This document shows, one piece after another, positions 35,950 to 50,019 of a stretch of DNA of 64,000 nt. This stretch comes from Cytobacillus firmus NBRC 15306 (GTDB lineage: Bacteria > Bacillota > Bacilli > Bacillales > Cytobacillaceae), in NCBI RefSeq assembly GCF_001591465.1, contig NZ_BCUY01000008.1, positions 27,751-91,750 on the forward strand, written 5' to 3'. The notes under the pieces were generated by a model. It saw only the letters and a list, made by a program, of their open reading frames with translations. It ran no database searches and was not told the DNA's origin. The number at the start of each line of letters is the position of its first letter. The first letter of the stretch is position 1. The position numbers were made by a program, and so were the translations under genes.

Positions 35950-37215
35950 TTACGCTGAAGTCTTGCGCTCTTCTTCTACGACTGTACCGTCCTCCAAAAC
36001 AAGCTTAGGAGAACCGTTATCAATAACCGTTTCTTTCGTAATAATGCATTTTTTAATATCTTCGCGCGAAGGAAGATCAAACATTACATCCAGCATAATT
36101 CCTTCAATAATGGAGCGCAGTCCGCGGGCACCTGTTTTTCTTTCAATTGCTTTTTTAGCAATTTCCTCAAGTGCGTCTTCTTCGAACTCAAGCTCAACAT
36201 CATCGAGTTCAAGCATTTTCTGGTATTGTTTGACAAGTGCATTTTTAGGTTTAGTTAAAATCTCAATCAATGCCGCTTCATCAAGCTGGGAAAGGCTTGC
36301 AATAACTGGAAGACGTCCAATAAATTCAGGAATTAATCCGAATTTCAGCAGGTCTTCAGGAAGCACTTTTGCAAGAAGATCCTTTGGCTCGATTTCTTTT
36401 TGATTCTGGTCAGAACCAAAGCCAATTACCTTTTGGCCTAAACGGCGTTTAATAATTTGCTCAATGCCATCGAAGGCACCGCCGCAGATAAACAGGATAT
36501 TTGTCGTGTCAATCTGGATAAATTCCTGATGAGGATGCTTGCGGCCGCCTTGTGGCGGTACGCTTGCAACTGTTCCTTCAAGAATTTTCAACAGCGCCTG
36601 CTGCACCCCTTCACCTGATACATCACGGGTGATGGACGGATTTTCCGACTTACGTGCAACCTTATCAATCTCATCAATATAAATGATTCCTTTTTCTGCC
36701 TTTTCCACATCATAATCTGCTGCCTGAATAAGCTTTAGGAGGATATTTTCAACATCTTCCCCGACATATCCGGCTTCAGTCAATGATGTTGCATCTGCAA
36801 TTGCAAATGGAACATTAAGAATACGGGCCAATGTCTGAGCCAGCAAGGTTTTACCGCTTCCAGTCGGACCGATCATGGCAATATTACTTTTTGATAGTTC
36901 AACTTCATCAATCTTGCTGTTGGAATTGATTCGCTTATAGTGATTATATACAGCAACAGACAGCGATTTCTTCGCCTGCTCCTGGCCAATTACATATTCA
37001 TCCAGAATATCGCGGATTTCAGCGGGCTTTGGCACATCTTTGAACTCCACTTCTTCTTCTGTTCCCAGTTCTTCTTCCACAATTTCAGTGCAAAGCTCAA
37101 TGCATTCATCACATATATATACTCCAGGCCCAGCAACAAGTTTGCGGACCTGATCCTGTGTCTTGCCACAGAAAGAACACTTCAATTGCCCTTTTTCGTC
37201 ATTAAATTTAAACAA
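35950..37215 (-). CDS. clpX: ClpX, ATPase subunit of the ClpXP protease
   Basis: Unfoldase that feeds ClpP. 421 residues from TTG 37215, chosen because AAGGGG lies 8 nt upstream and the protein then begins [16 protein letters not shown], as in other Bacillus ClpX; the frame runs 20 codons further upstream without support. Zinc-binding domain CSFC...CDEC (about 12-40), Walker [10 protein letters not shown], Walker [10 protein letters not shown], and the ClpP-binding loop VIGFGS are present. Transcribed after tig but separated by about 520 bp, so it has its own promoter. Confidence 0.97.
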   Translation of the reverse strand: MFKFNDEKGQLKCSFCGKTQDQVRKLVAGPGVYICDECIELCTEIVEEELGTEEEVEFKDVPKPAEIRDILDEYVIGQEQAKKSLSVAVYNHYKRINSNSKIDEVELSKSNIAMIGPTGSGKTLLAQTLARILNVPFAIADATSLTEAGYVGEDVENILLKLIQAADYDVEKAEKGIIYIDEIDKVARKSENPSITRDVSGEGVQQALLKILEGTVASVPPQGGRKHPHQEFIQIDTTNILFICGGAFDGIEQIIKRRLGQKVIGFGSDQNQKEIEPKDLLAKVLPEDLLKFGLIPEFIGRLPVIASLSQLDEAALIEILTKPKNALVKQYQKMLELDDVELEFEEDALEEIAKKAIERKTGARGLRSIIEGIMLDVMFDLPSREDIKKCIITKETVIDNGSPKLVLEDGTVVEEERKTSA

Positions 37216-37692
37216 ATCCTTCACCCCTTGAAAAAACTTCAAAACGATATATAAAGCTTGCGAAATCACATGCAAATAGTTCTTTATTCAGCCATAGAAA
37301 GGTTGGGAATTAATGCGGACACTGTGTCATTGACCTTGCGCACAGGCCTCTTTAATCATTCACACTTTCGTACAAATCAAAACCTTCAGCAGTTATGTAT
37401 TGCATTGTAACACATTTTTACAGTGGACAGGAAATGATAACTCTTAAAACATTTCAATTATGTATGCATGCATGCATGTGATGGAATTCCGCAAAGAAAT
37501 ACAGGCTGAATATTATATGTACTTTCATAAGCTTAACCAAAAATGGCTAAATTAAGTCGGCCTCCTGGACCGATAATTAAATTATCTATTTATATGTATT
37601 TTTATTCCTGTCCATGTGCAATATGCCGTAAAACTTTTCACCAGGCAAAAGATACAAGGGAGATTTTCATTATGTATGGTCTTAATGGTATA
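37216..37692. other. clpX upstream region, no gene seen
   Basis: Holds the likely clpX promoter on the minus strand (a TACAAT near 37410; -35 not clear), an ATGC microsatellite near 37462-37477, and otherwise no ORF with a ribosome-binding site. Confidence 0.5.
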
Positions 37693-37723
37693 AAACAAGG
37701 CACGATAAACTCGCGCCTTGTTT
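37693..37723 (-). terminator. terminator of tig
   Basis: 9-bp stem AAACAAGGC / GCCTTGTTT with further partial pairing in the loop, 14 nt after the tig stop. The T tail is weak. Confidence 0.65.
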
Positions 37724-37736
37724 ACTACTACTTCTA

Positions 37737-39023
37737 TTATGCAACAGTCTTGCTATTTTCCACAAGGAAATCTACTGCTTTTTTAATTTGAAGATCTGTT
37801 TTTAGGCCTTCAAGGCTTCCAAGAGCTTGTGTGATCTGGTCAGCAGACATGTTGTACATTTCTGCCATTTTGTTAAGTTCTTCTGTAACTTCTTCATCGC
37901 TTACTTCGATGTTTTCAGCTTTTGCGATTGCTTCAAGAGTCAGGTTAACGCGTACGCGCTTTTCAGCTTCCTCTTTCATTTGCTCGCGCAGTGCAGCTTC
38001 ATCCTGTCCGGAGAACTGGAAGTATAGTTCAAGGTTCATGCCTTGCATTTGAAGACGCTGTTCGAACTCCTGCATCATGCGGTTAACTTCAGTGTCAACC
38101 ATTGCAGCCGGGATTTCCATTTCTGCATTAGCCGCTGCTGCTTCGACAACAGTGTCGCGGACATGGTGCTCAGCTTCATGCTTCTTGCTTTCTTCTAAGC
38201 GAGTTTTGATTTTTTCTTTTAATGCATCCAAAGTTTCCACTTCTTCGTCAGCATCCTTAGCAAACTCATCATCCAGCTCAGGAAGCTGTTTTGTTTTGAT
38301 TTCATGAACAGTTACTTTGAATGTTGCAGGCTTACCAGCTAGCTCAGCTGCATGGTATTCCTCTGGAAAAGAAACTTCAACATCCTTAGATTCTCCAGCA
38401 GCAGTACCAATCAGCTGCTCTTCAAATCCAGGGATGAATTGTCCTGAACCAAGTTCTAAAGAGTAGTTCTCAGCTTTTCCGCCTTCGAAAGCTTCCCCAT
38501 CAACGAATCCTTCAAAGTCCATAACAACTGTATCGCCATTTTCAGCTTTTCCTTCTTCTTTAACTGCAAGTTCAGCTTGTCTTTCCTGAAGTGAAGTCAG
38601 CTCGCTGTTCACATCTTCATCCGTTACATTTGTTTCAAGAGGCTTTACTTCAAGGCCTTTGTATTCGCCAAGCTTTACTTCAGGCTTAACAGTTACTGTA
38701 GCTTTGAAAATAAGGCTTTTTCCTTTTTCGATTTGCTCCACATCAATTTCAGGGCGATCCACAGGCTCAATGCCAGTTTCATCAATTGCATTAGCATAAG
38801 CTTCTGGAAGAAGATAATCCACTGCATCCTGGTATAAAGATTCAACTCCGAAACGCTTTTCAAACATTCCGCGAGGCATTTTTCCTTTACGGAACCCAGG
38901 TACATTTACTTGCTTAACTACTTTTTTGAATGCAGCGTCTAAACCTTCGGTTACTTTCTCTGCATCTACTTCAATTGTAAGAACCCCGCGGTTCCCTTCT
39001 AACTTTTCAAATTTAGCAGACAT
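37737..39023 (-). CDS. tig: trigger factor
   Basis: Ribosome-bound chaperone and peptidyl-prolyl isomerase. 428 residues from ATG 39023, which has GGAGGG 9-14 nt upstream; the TTG six codons earlier contains that SD. The N-domain ribosome-binding loop reads [11 protein letters not shown] (family signature GFRxGxxP), the FKBP-like domain lies at about 155-245, and a helical C-domain follows. Upstream of clpX as in B. subtilis. Confidence 0.97.
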   Translation of the reverse strand: MSAKFEKLEGNRGVLTIEVDAEKVTEGLDAAFKKVVKQVNVPGFRKGKMPRGMFEKRFGVESLYQDAVDYLLPEAYANAIDETGIEPVDRPEIDVEQIEKGKSLIFKATVTVKPEVKLGEYKGLEVKPLETNVTDEDVNSELTSLQERQAELAVKEEGKAENGDTVVMDFEGFVDGEAFEGGKAENYSLELGSGQFIPGFEEQLIGTAAGESKDVEVSFPEEYHAAELAGKPATFKVTVHEIKTKQLPELDDEFAKDADEEVETLDALKEKIKTRLEESKKHEAEHHVRDTVVEAAAANAEMEIPAAMVDTEVNRMMQEFEQRLQMQGMNLELYFQFSGQDEAALREQMKEEAEKRVRVNLTLEAIAKAENIEVSDEEVTEELNKMAEMYNMSADQITQALGSLEGLKTDLQIKKAVDFLVENSKTVA

Positions 39024-39185
39024 ACAATCATTTCCCTCCAAAAATCTATTATCATTTCATTCATGACAGAATGTTATGAATATCTCTTGTTTTTTCAAGG
39101 CATATCCATTTAATAAAAATGTATATATACACATAATACAACCATTATATTATAACATACACTCCCTGTCTTTCAACATTGAAGG

Positions 39186-40214
39186 TTAAATATTGGGATA
39201 AGAAATTTCTTCTATCTTTCTTATAAAGGCAAGAACCTCTGCTATTTCCTCTTCAGGAGCAACATAAATATCACCAAGATTGCTCAGCGAACTGTTTAAG
39301 CCGTGATATTCATATGAGAGCATATGGTATGCCGCTGCCCAGGACGCAGCATTTTCCGGCGGGGCTTCAAGCGGATAAAGCAGGAAGAAGTGCCTTTCTG
39401 CAATGCTCTTTGTATTTTCGAATAGTACCGGGTCTTCCTGCTCGAGCTGAATCTCCAGTTTATTGACTATTTTTAACAGCATCGGCTGCTGATGAACCGG
39501 GGGCAGTTCAGCAGGATTTACCCGAATGACTTTATCAAACTTCCGAATCGTTACATATTTTTCATACCCATGCTCAGAAAGCACATTTAACAGCATCGTT
39601 TTAAAAAAAGGATTTCCATCCTGCGCTTCCAAATAGGCTTTAATATCTTCAACATAAGGCCTGATGTTATGTTCTGCCAGCTGTGCAGCAATCTGCATTT
39701 GTTCATGCTCATCCTGGCAGGAAAACAGATTGAGCTTCCTGCTATTAAATTCCTCCAGATCGGGTGCTTCGATCTCGGTTTCAGAAGGTGAAGCAGCCAT
39801 CTTTCTGCTGAACTCAAGCATTCTGCTAAAATGCTCAAATTTCTCCTTCGGGATTTCCCTTTCTTCAAGCAAAACCTCAATCGTTGCTGCAATCTCACTG
39901 TATTGATGCAGCTGTACAAGGATCATTAAATAAAGATCCATTACCTGTATGTAATCCCCTATGCCTGTCTGGAGCATTTTATTAGCCAGTTCTTTTGCCT
40001 TTTCCAAGACTCCTGCTTCATAATATGCCAGAACGAGCCCAATATGGACATCCGTATTATCAGGCTCCATCTCCAATGCTTCTTCAAAGAACCGGATCGA
40101 TTCCTTATACCTTTTCTGCTGAAAGGACTCAAGCCCCTTTTCGAGTAGCCGTTTCTCAAGGCCGGGAAATAGAATGATTTTATTGTTTTGTTTTCTCTGT
40201 TCCCGCTTTCCCAT
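39186..40214 (-). CDS. ysoA: TPR-repeat protein (YsoA-like)
   Basis: 342 residues. The N-terminal ~100 residues hold two or three tetratricopeptide repeats (ESIRFFEEALEMEPDNTDVH, then LVLAYYEAGVLEKAKELA); the rest is mostly helical. In B. subtilis ysoA, a TPR gene of similar length, lies between tig and leuD, the same position. TPR proteins bind other proteins; no partner is known. Monocistronic by spacing. Confidence 0.82.
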   Translation of the reverse strand: MGKREQRKQNNKIILFPGLEKRLLEKGLESFQQKRYKESIRFFEEALEMEPDNTDVHIGLVLAYYEAGVLEKAKELANKMLQTGIGDYIQVMDLYLMILVQLHQYSEIAATIEVLLEEREIPKEKFEHFSRMLEFSRKMAASPSETEIEAPDLEEFNSRKLNLFSCQDEHEQMQIAAQLAEHNIRPYVEDIKAYLEAQDGNPFFKTMLLNVLSEHGYEKYVTIRKFDKVIRVNPAELPPVHQQPMLLKIVNKLEIQLEQEDPVLFENTKSIAERHFFLLYPLEAPPENAASWAAAYHMLSYEYHGLNSSLSNLGDIYVAPEEEIAEVLAFIRKIEEISYPNI

Positions 40215-40275
40215 GCTAAAACCGCCTCAACTAGTATTTTTGAAGTTAGTGTAGCATGAAATAGCACAAAAACAA

Positions 40276-40306
40276 AAAGATTCATGGTTTCATGCCATGA
40301 ATCTTT
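40276..40306 (-). terminator. terminator of the ilv-leu operon
   Basis: Perfect 12-bp stem AAAGATTCATGG / CCATGAATCTTT, 7-nt loop, followed on the minus strand by TTGTTTTTG. It lies 10 nt after the leuD stop. Confidence 0.9.
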
Positions 40307-40315
40307 CATAGGTCC

Positions 40316-40909
40316 CTACTGTACCGCAAACCGTTTTTCTTCAAAACTTGAAATGCTGCTTTCCAATTGAAGAGTAATCTCTATTTCATCCCAGCCGTTA
40401 ATCAGCATTTTTTTCCAGTATTCATTAATTGTGAATGTCGCTGAAAAATTATATTCATCTTCAATTATTCCATTCTGTAAGTCAACTTTCAAATCATACG
40501 GCTGTTTTTTGGCACGCTGGAGCAAATATTCGACTGTTTCTGCCGGCAGAGTGATTGGCAAAAGTCCATTTTTTAAGCAATTCTGATGAAAAATATCCGC
40601 AAACGAAGGTGCAATAATTACTTTGAAGCCATAATCCCCTAAAGCCCATGGCGCATGCTCCCTGGAAGATCCGCAGCCGAAGTTTTCATTTGCAATGAGG
40701 ATGGAAGCACCCTGATTTTCCGCCTTATTCAGCTCAAACTCCGGGTTAGGCAGTCCTTCTTTCGTAAATCTCCAGTCATAAAACAGATATTGTCCAAACC
40801 CCGTTTTCTCAATTCTTTTTAGAAATTGCTTGGGAATAATCTGATCGGTATCCACATTGGCTCTATCCATTGCAGCTGCTTTTCCCTGAAGTGTTTTAAA
40901 TCCGCTCAT
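40316..40909 (-). CDS. leuD: 3-isopropylmalate dehydratase, small subunit
   Basis: With LeuC isomerises 2- to 3-isopropylmalate in leucine synthesis. 197 residues. Family features are ANVDTDQIIPKQFL near the N-terminus and the substrate loop NFGCGSSREHAPWAL. 16 nt after leuC; last gene of the operon. Confidence 0.98.
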   Translation of the reverse strand: MSGFKTLQGKAAAMDRANVDTDQIIPKQFLKRIEKTGFGQYLFYDWRFTKEGLPNPEFELNKAENQGASILIANENFGCGSSREHAPWALGDYGFKVIIAPSFADIFHQNCLKNGLLPITLPAETVEYLLQRAKKQPYDLKVDLQNGIIEDEYNFSATFTINEYWKKMLINGWDEIEITLQLESSISSFEEKRFAVQ

Positions 40910-40925
40910 TTAATTCTCCTCCTTC

Positions 40926-42341
40926 TTAATGGACAGTCTCTGCACTTAGTAAAGCACCTACGTCCACAAAGTGTCCGTATATAGCGGCGGCTGCCGCCAT
41001 TAAAGGGCTGACAAGGTGTGTTCTGGCCCCTGATCCCTGGCGTCCTTCAAAATTACGGTTTGATGTCGACGCACAATGCTCGCCGTTTGGCACAATATCA
41101 TTATTCATGCTCAAACACATGCTGCAGCCTGATTCCCTCCATTCAAACCCTGCCTGCTTAAAGATAAGGTCCAGTCCATCTGCCTCTGCCTGCTTCTTGA
41201 CCTGCTGTGAACCTGGAACAACAAGTGCACGGACATGAGGATGAACCTTCTTCCCTCTAATGATTTCAGCTGCCTGTTTTAGGTCTTCCAGCCGGGAATT
41301 TGTGCAGGACCCGATAAAAACATGCTGAATTTGAATGTCTTCAATCTTTTGGCCTTCCTGCAATCCCATATATTCTAATGCTCTTGATAGTGATTTTTGT
41401 TCAAGCTCGTTTTTGCATTCCTCAAGTTTTGGAATTTGTTCATTCACCTTGGAAGTCATGGATGGATTCGTGCCCCAGCTGACCATTGGCGCAATATCAG
41501 CGGCATCAATCTGAATGGTTTTATCGTATTGTGCATCAGAATCAGATACCAGATATTTCCAATTCTCGACTACATCCGCAAATCCTGCTCCTTTTGGTGC
41601 ATACTTCCGTCCTTGCAGATACGCAAACGTTGTTTCATCAGGACTGACAAGCCCCGCTTTTGCGCCTCCTTCAATGGACATATTGCAAATCGTCATTCTT
41701 TCTTCCATTGACATTTTTGCAATCGTCTCCCCGCAATATTCAATAATATGGCCTGTACCAAAGCCAATTCCATTTTTGGCGATAATATAAAGGATGACAT
41801 CTTTTGCAGTAACACCTTTTTTCAGCTCTCCGTTTATCTCCAGTTTTAATGTTTTAGGCTTGCTCTGCCATAAAGTCTGGGTAGCCAGGACATGCTCAAC
41901 TTCACTTGTGCCGATGCCAAAGGCTATTGATCCAAATGCTCCATGTGTGGATGTATGGCTGTCCCCGCAAACAATCGTCATGCCTGGCTGTGTTAGCCCC
42001 AGTTCCGGCCCGATGACATGGACAATCCCTTGTTCAGGACTATCCAGCCCGGCAAGAGGGATGCCGAATTCCAGACAGTTTTTTTCCAAAGTGGTCATTT
42101 GGTTTAATGCAACAGGATCATTGATGACTTTTCGGTTATCAGTAGGAATATTGTGGTCAACTGTAGCAAACGTTTTATCAGGCCTTCTCACTTTCCTGTT
42201 TTTCATTCTTAAACCGGAAAAAGCCTGAGGGGATGTAACTTCATGCACCAAGTGGAGGTCTATGTACATCAAATCCGGCTTTCCCTCTTCCCTGTGGACT
42301 ACATGCTTTTCCCAAATCTTATCTATTATTGATTTTCCCAT
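40926..42341 (-). CDS. leuC: 3-isopropylmalate dehydratase, large subunit
   Basis: Aconitase-family enzyme. 471 residues, full length. The [4Fe-4S] cysteines are visible in GSCTNS (about 347) and in CSMC (about 407-410); the [14 protein letters not shown] substrate motif is present. Separated from leuB by a hairpin at 42367-42388. Confidence 0.98.
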   Translation of the reverse strand: MGKSIIDKIWEKHVVHREEGKPDLMYIDLHLVHEVTSPQAFSGLRMKNRKVRRPDKTFATVDHNIPTDNRKVINDPVALNQMTTLEKNCLEFGIPLAGLDSPEQGIVHVIGPELGLTQPGMTIVCGDSHTSTHGAFGSIAFGIGTSEVEHVLATQTLWQSKPKTLKLEINGELKKGVTAKDVILYIIAKNGIGFGTGHIIEYCGETIAKMSMEERMTICNMSIEGGAKAGLVSPDETTFAYLQGRKYAPKGAGFADVVENWKYLVSDSDAQYDKTIQIDAADIAPMVSWGTNPSMTSKVNEQIPKLEECKNELEQKSLSRALEYMGLQEGQKIEDIQIQHVFIGSCTNSRLEDLKQAAEIIRGKKVHPHVRALVVPGSQQVKKQAEADGLDLIFKQAGFEWRESGCSMCLSMNNDIVPNGEHCASTSNRNFEGRQGSGARTHLVSPLMAAAAAIYGHFVDVGALLSAETVH

Positions 42342-42366
42342 TCTGCCCCACTCCTTTTTAAAAGAA

Positions 42367-42388
42367 ACACGGCCGATGAAGGCCGTGT
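42367..42388 (-). terminator. hairpin between leuB and leuC
   Basis: Perfect 8-bp GC-rich stem ACACGGCC / GGCCGTGT, 6-nt loop, followed on the minus strand by TTCTTTT. It may be a leaky terminator or an mRNA-processing/stability element inside the operon. Confidence 0.5.
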
Positions 42389-42436
42389 CTCAAGTTTAAA
42401 ATCAGCTGAAACTGTGTCCAGCCATCATTTCAGCTT

Positions 42437-43549
42437 TTATGCATAAGCCCCCATGATATTAAGAATAGCTTCGTTATCCAAAAGGGTAGCCTTCACCTCT
42501 TCAATCATTTCAGAAGTAGTAACCACCTTTTTTCCAAATGAAACAATATCTCTTGTTCGATAGCCAGCTTCAAGAACTTGATTAACAGCATTCTCAACCG
42601 CTTCAGCTTCCTCTTCCATTCCGAAAGATAAACGAAGCATCATGGCTGCTGATAAAATCATGGCAATAGGATTAGCTGCATTCTTCCCTTGAATATCCGG
42701 TGCAGAACCATGAATTGGTTCGTATAAATATGGCCCGTTTTCGGAAATACTTGCCGAAGGAAGCATCCCTAAAGAACCAGTCAATACAGAAGCTTCATCG
42801 CTCAGAATATCGCCAAACATATTTTCAGTTACTACAACATCGAATTGTTTCGGATTTTTAATCATTTGCATCGCTGCATTGTCAACAAGCATATGTTCAA
42901 GCACGATATCCGGATATTGCTTTGCGATTTCCTCTGCAACTTCTCTCCACATTCGGCTGGATTCCAGGACATTGGCCTTATCAACAGAAGTCACTTTAGC
43001 ACGCCGCTTTGCAGCAAGTTCAAACGCCAGCTTAATGACACGGCGCATTTCTTCTTTTTGATAAAACAAGGTATCTACGACAGCATCTTTTCCGTTTTGC
43101 TGTGTCCTTTCGCTTGGCTTTCCAAAATAAAGTCCGCCGGTTAATTCTCTGACCATCAGCATATCCACGCCTTCAATTACCTCATTTTTTAATGGGGAAG
43201 TATCGGAAAGGCTTGAATAATATTGAGTTGGCCGCAAATTGGCATATAGATTTAATTCTTTGCGGATCCGTAAGAGACCCTTTTCAGGACGAAGGTGGGG
43301 AGGCTGCCGGTCCCATTTAGGCCCTCCAACCGCTCCCAGCATGACCGCATCGCTTTCTTTGCAAAGCTCCAGCGTTTCATCAGGCAGCGGGGTCCCGGCT
43401 TCATCAATAGCAGAACCGCCAATTTTGCCATATGAAAATTGGAATTGATGTCCGAAACGTTCTCCAACAGCCTGCAGGACTTCAATTGCTCCCTTCACCA
43501 CTTCTTTGCCGATCCCATCTCCTGGAAGTACTGCGATACGTTTTTTCAT
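42437..43549 (-). CDS. leuB: 3-isopropylmalate dehydrogenase
   Basis: NAD-dependent oxidation and decarboxylation of 3-isopropylmalate. 370 residues, full length. LPGDGIGKEV at the N-terminus, the substrate arginines and the Asp motif NMFGDILSDEAS are present, as is the NAD-adenine site EPIHGSAPDI. It lies 111 nt downstream of leuA. Confidence 0.98.
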   Translation of the reverse strand: MKKRIAVLPGDGIGKEVVKGAIEVLQAVGERFGHQFQFSYGKIGGSAIDEAGTPLPDETLELCKESDAVMLGAVGGPKWDRQPPHLRPEKGLLRIRKELNLYANLRPTQYYSSLSDTSPLKNEVIEGVDMLMVRELTGGLYFGKPSERTQQNGKDAVVDTLFYQKEEMRRVIKLAFELAAKRRAKVTSVDKANVLESSRMWREVAEEIAKQYPDIVLEHMLVDNAAMQMIKNPKQFDVVVTENMFGDILSDEASVLTGSLGMLPSASISENGPYLYEPIHGSAPDIQGKNAANPIAMILSAAMMLRLSFGMEEEAEAVENAVNQVLEAGYRTRDIVSFGKKVVTTSEMIEEVKATLLDNEAILNIMGAYA

Positions 43550-43660
43550 TTTTAATCCCTCCGTCTGTTTTTTGTTTATTCTTATAGATTATTGTTTTGG
43601 TTATATTGATTTCAGCACGGGGCACTAAAGCCAACCCGCGATGAGGAACGGGAGCTTCTG

Positions 43661-46776
<3,116 letters not shown>

Positions 46777-46780
<4 letters not shown>

Positions 46781-48498
46781 GGTTTTACACCTGCCATTTC
46801 ATGAAGTCCTTTTCCTGGTGCAATCATCGGATACACATTTTCATCCGGATCCACCCTGAAATCGATAAGCACTGGTTCGCGGTTATGAAGCACATCATCC
46901 AATACCTCTTCAGCCTCTGCTTCAGATTGAATGACATATCCTTTTATCCCGTAGGCTTCTGCCAATTTTACGAAAGAAGGCTGTACCGGGATTTTGCTGT
47001 GAGAGAAACGGGATTCATAAAAGATCTCCTGCCATTGCCGGACCATGCCTAGGGCCATATTATTAAAAATTATAATTTTTACCGGCAGATTCAGTTCCTG
47101 TATAATAGCAAGCTCCTGTGTTGACATTTGGAATCCTCCATCACCGCAAATAGCGAGTACGCATGCTTCCGGGTCAGCCAGCTGAGCTCCGATGCTTGCC
47201 GGGAAACCAAATCCCATTGTTCCAAGCCCTCCTGAAGTCACCCATCTGTCTGCTTTATTAAATCGGTAGTATTGAGCTGCCCACATTTGATGCTGTCCTA
47301 CATCTGTTACGACGATGGCATTCCCTTCTGTTTTTGAATGAAGCATTTCCATGACTTTCTGGGGCTTCAGCCGTCCAGATTCTTTATCATAGAAATATGG
47401 ATATTCCTCCTGCCACCTCAGGATGGTTTCCATCCATTCTTTATGGGCCGGCGGTTTTCCATCCTGCAGAATCAGCTGCTCAAGAGCTTCTTTTGCATCT
47501 GCGACAATCGGGATGGACGTTGGAACATTTTTACCGATTTCAGCAGGGTCAATATCAATATGGGCGACTGTTGCATGTGGTGCAAAATGCTGTAAATTCC
47601 CCGTTAATCTGTCATCAAAACGGGCTCCAATATTTATCAGCAAGTCACATTCGGTGAGTCCCATATTGGCTGCATAACAGCCGTGCATCCCCGCCATACC
47701 GATAAATAATGGATGGCTTGCAGGAAACCCGCCGAGGCCGAGAAGCGTATGGATAACAGGTATTTGCTGCTGCTCTGCGTAATCTTTTAACTCTATGGAT
47801 GCTCTTCCATGAAGCACGCCGGCACCAGCCAGGATGACAGGCTTTTTCGATCTGCTGACTGCTTCAGTTAATTTCCTTATTTGCAGGTAATTTGGTTTTA
47901 ATGTCGGCTGATATCCCGGCAGATTCACTTCCTTTTCTTCCTCAGGCTGATCTGCAATTCCCGCAGCGATGTCTTTAGGGATATCGATCAGCACTGGTCC
48001 AGGCCTGCCGGTTGAAGCTATATAAAAAGCTTCTTTAACAATTCTCGGGATATCTTCAATGCTGCGGACCTGGTAATTGTATTTTGTAATTGGAGTGGTT
48101 ATCCCCAGGATATCTGCCTCCTGAAAGGCGTCTGATCCAATGACTCCCGTTGCCACTTGACCTGTAAAAACAATCAGCGGAAGTGAATCCATCATTGCAT
48201 CTGCAAGACCGGTAACAATATTAGTGGCTCCTGGTCCTGAAGTGGCAATTACGACACCGGGCTTTCCAGATATCCGGGCATACCCTTCAGCAGCATGAAT
48301 TCCTCCCTGTTCATGACGCGGCAGCACATGAAGAATCTTTGAATGATACAGCTTGTCGTACAGTGGAAGAACAGCTCCTCCAGGATAACCAAAAATCACT
48401 TCAACATTTTCTTTCTCCAAGGCTTTTAATAACAGATCAGCGCCGGTGACAGGATGTGTCTCCGTTTTTGTTTCTGTTAAGGCAGCTTCCTGCAGCAT
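46777..48498 (-). CDS. ilvB: acetolactate synthase, catalytic large subunit
   Basis: Thiamine-diphosphate and FAD enzyme making acetolactate or acetohydroxybutyrate. 573 residues. The catalytic Glu region is [17 protein letters not shown]-domain features are present, and the ThDP motif begins GDGGFQMS. First gene of the operon, behind a Leu T-box leader. Confidence 0.98.
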
Positions 48499-48537
48499 TT
48501 GTTGATAACCTCCTCATGTTTTTAAACTCCAATATAA

Positions 48538-48830
48538 AAAGCCCTTCCACCCCTAAAGAAACCTAACGATTGTAGGTATAAGGGATGAAAAGGCTTTGAT
48601 CACCTGTTCCACGGTACCACCCTGATTCACGCTTATGATGCGTGCACTCATAAACAGCGACGTGCTGTTCGTTTTGATAACGGGTGAAGGACACCCGGCA
48701 GCCCCTAGTCGATCATCTTTCAGGACTGCGCTCAGAGGTGAGTTCATTTTAAGAGGGCATTACCGGGTTTCAGCAGATCCGGCTCTCTGTGAATGCCTGT
48801 CATAAAACTACTTATCCTCTTCTACGCTTT
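48538..48830 (-). promoter_or_regulatory. T-box leader (tRNA-Leu) of the ilv-leu operon
   Basis: Minus strand has the T-box AGGGTGGTACCGTG (48623-48610), a long terminator with base AAAGCC / GGCTTT (48597-48538) followed by TTTTTATATT, and a specifier loop GAACTCACC in which CTC (48742-48740) is the Leu codon. The arrangement is that of the B. subtilis ilv-leu leader. Confidence 0.93.
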
Positions 48831-48988
48831 TCCTATTCTGAGCTTTAACCTCAACACAATCACACTTTAAACCATTGAATTAATAGATTAAAAAAAAAAC
48901 AAAAATTCATATAGCGAGATAGATTTCACTTGGATGACGTTTATTGTTCCACTTAACTTGATGGTGTAAATTTCTTATATTGAGGACT

Positions 48989-49017
48989 ATCTTACGCCCA
49001 TTTTTATCAGCCGTCAA
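48989..49017 (-). promoter_or_regulatory. sigma-A promoter of the ilv-leu operon
   Basis: Minus strand TTGACG (49017-49012), exact 17-nt spacer, TAAGAT (48994-48989). The predicted leader is about 480 nt. Confidence 0.75.
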
Positions 49018-49030
49018 CACCCTTTTTATG

Positions 49031-49045
49031 AATTATTTGATAATT
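49031..49045. promoter_or_regulatory. CodY-like box upstream of ilvB
   Basis: AATTATTTGATAATT matches 12 of 15 positions of the CodY consensus; centre about 55 nt upstream of the predicted transcription start. CodY control of ilv-leu is established in B. subtilis. Confidence 0.4.
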
Positions 49046-49063
49046 TAGATTAATCCGTTATTG

Positions 49064-49077
49064 TGTATCCGCTTACA
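49064..49077. promoter_or_regulatory. cre-like site (CcpA) upstream of ilvB
   Basis: Minus strand TGTAAGCGGATACA matches TGWAANCGNTNWCA with one mismatch. The centre is about 88 nt upstream of the predicted start, close to the activating cre of B. subtilis ilv-leu. Confidence 0.55.
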
Positions 49078-49221
49078 TTATTGATATATTCACATTCCAT
49101 GGGACAAAAAATTTTTTTATTTTTTTAAAAAGGGAGATAACACAGCTGATGAGGGTTATAGGGGCAATTTAAAAACACACTGGCCGGTTCCTGTCATTCA
49201 GACTTGATTTAAAAACAAAAA
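49078..49221. other. intergenic sequence, no gene seen
   Basis: AT-rich stretch between the ilv regulatory sites and the tRNA terminator. No ORF or structure that I can support. Confidence 0.5.
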
Positions 49222-49242
49222 AACCCACCAAAAAGGTGAGTA
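49222..49242 (-). terminator. weak terminator after tRNA-Arg
   Basis: Minus strand CTCACC-TTTTT-GGTGGG followed by TTTTTTT. Short stem, but a good T run. Confidence 0.55.
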
Positions 49243-49281
49243 AAAATTCGGTAAGATATGTAGTGTTTCCAGATGTGTAAA

Positions 49282-49358
<77 letters not shown>

Positions 49359-49500
49359 ATTTTGAAATTATTTACCTGATTGAGATATATTAACTCAACG
49401 ACAAGATTTATTATATTAAACAAATGTTAAGAAGTCAACACTTTGTAAAATATTTTTTTAATTGAGGGAAGACTGGCTTCCCTCAGTTATTATATGCAAA

Positions 49501-50019
49501 TTAATCGCTTTTTACCAGTGAAAAACTTTGTGTCAGTTCAGGAATTATCCCATTAGATAAGTCATACACATCCAGTGTAACATCTTTTCCCCTGGCTTCC
49601 AGAATGACATATGTTTTTTCCTTTCTTCCTCTAGGCTGCCGTATGCTTCCAGGGTTAATAAATAATATCCCCTCAGACATTTCAGCTCCCAGACCATGTG
49701 AATGGCCAAAACATACGATATCTGCTTTCATTTCACGTGCCTTGTATGAAAGGTTCATTAAGGTAGACTTAACGGAATATCTGTGGCCGTGTGTGACAAA
49801 AAAGCGGAGTCCTCCAGCTTCTTCTATTCTATCCTCCGGGAATGCTGCATCAAAGTCGCAATTTCCTCTTACAGCAGCATAGCCTTCTAATGATTCATGA
49901 TCAGCCTGAAGCTCCGAATCTCCGCAGTGAATCATTATATCCATACCTGGATGTCTTTCACGTATTTTGCTGAGTTCAGAGGTTAACCCATGGCTATCAC
50001 TGACAATCAGAACTTTCAT
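49501..50019 (-). CDS. ysnB: YsnB-like metallophosphodiesterase
   Basis: 172 residues of the MJ0936/YfcE calcineurin-like phosphoesterase family. Metal ligands are visible in SDSHG (about 7-11), HCGDSE, GNCDF, THGH and FGHSH. Related enzymes hydrolyse phosphodiesters; the natural substrate is unknown. It overlaps ysnA by 4 nt. Confidence 0.93.
   Translation of the reverse strand: MKVLIVSDSHGLTSELSKIRERHPGMDIMIHCGDSELQADHESLEGYAAVRGNCDFDAAFPEDRIEEAGGLRFFVTHGHRYSVKSTLMNLSYKAREMKADIVCFGHSHGLGAEMSEGILFINPGSIRQPRGRKEKTYVILEARGKDVTLDVYDLSNGIIPELTQSFSLVKSD

Noticed and set aside
37462..37477. ATGC tandem repeat as a phase-variation tract
   Set aside because: Only a few units, intergenic, and not placed in a promoter spacer that I can identify.
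37543..37791. 82-residue plus-strand ORF between clpX and tig
   Set aside because: No Shine-Dalgarno, overlaps the tig end and its terminator.
41794..42228. 144-residue plus-strand ORF antisense to leuC
   Set aside because: Composition mirrors leuC codon bias; no supporting signals.
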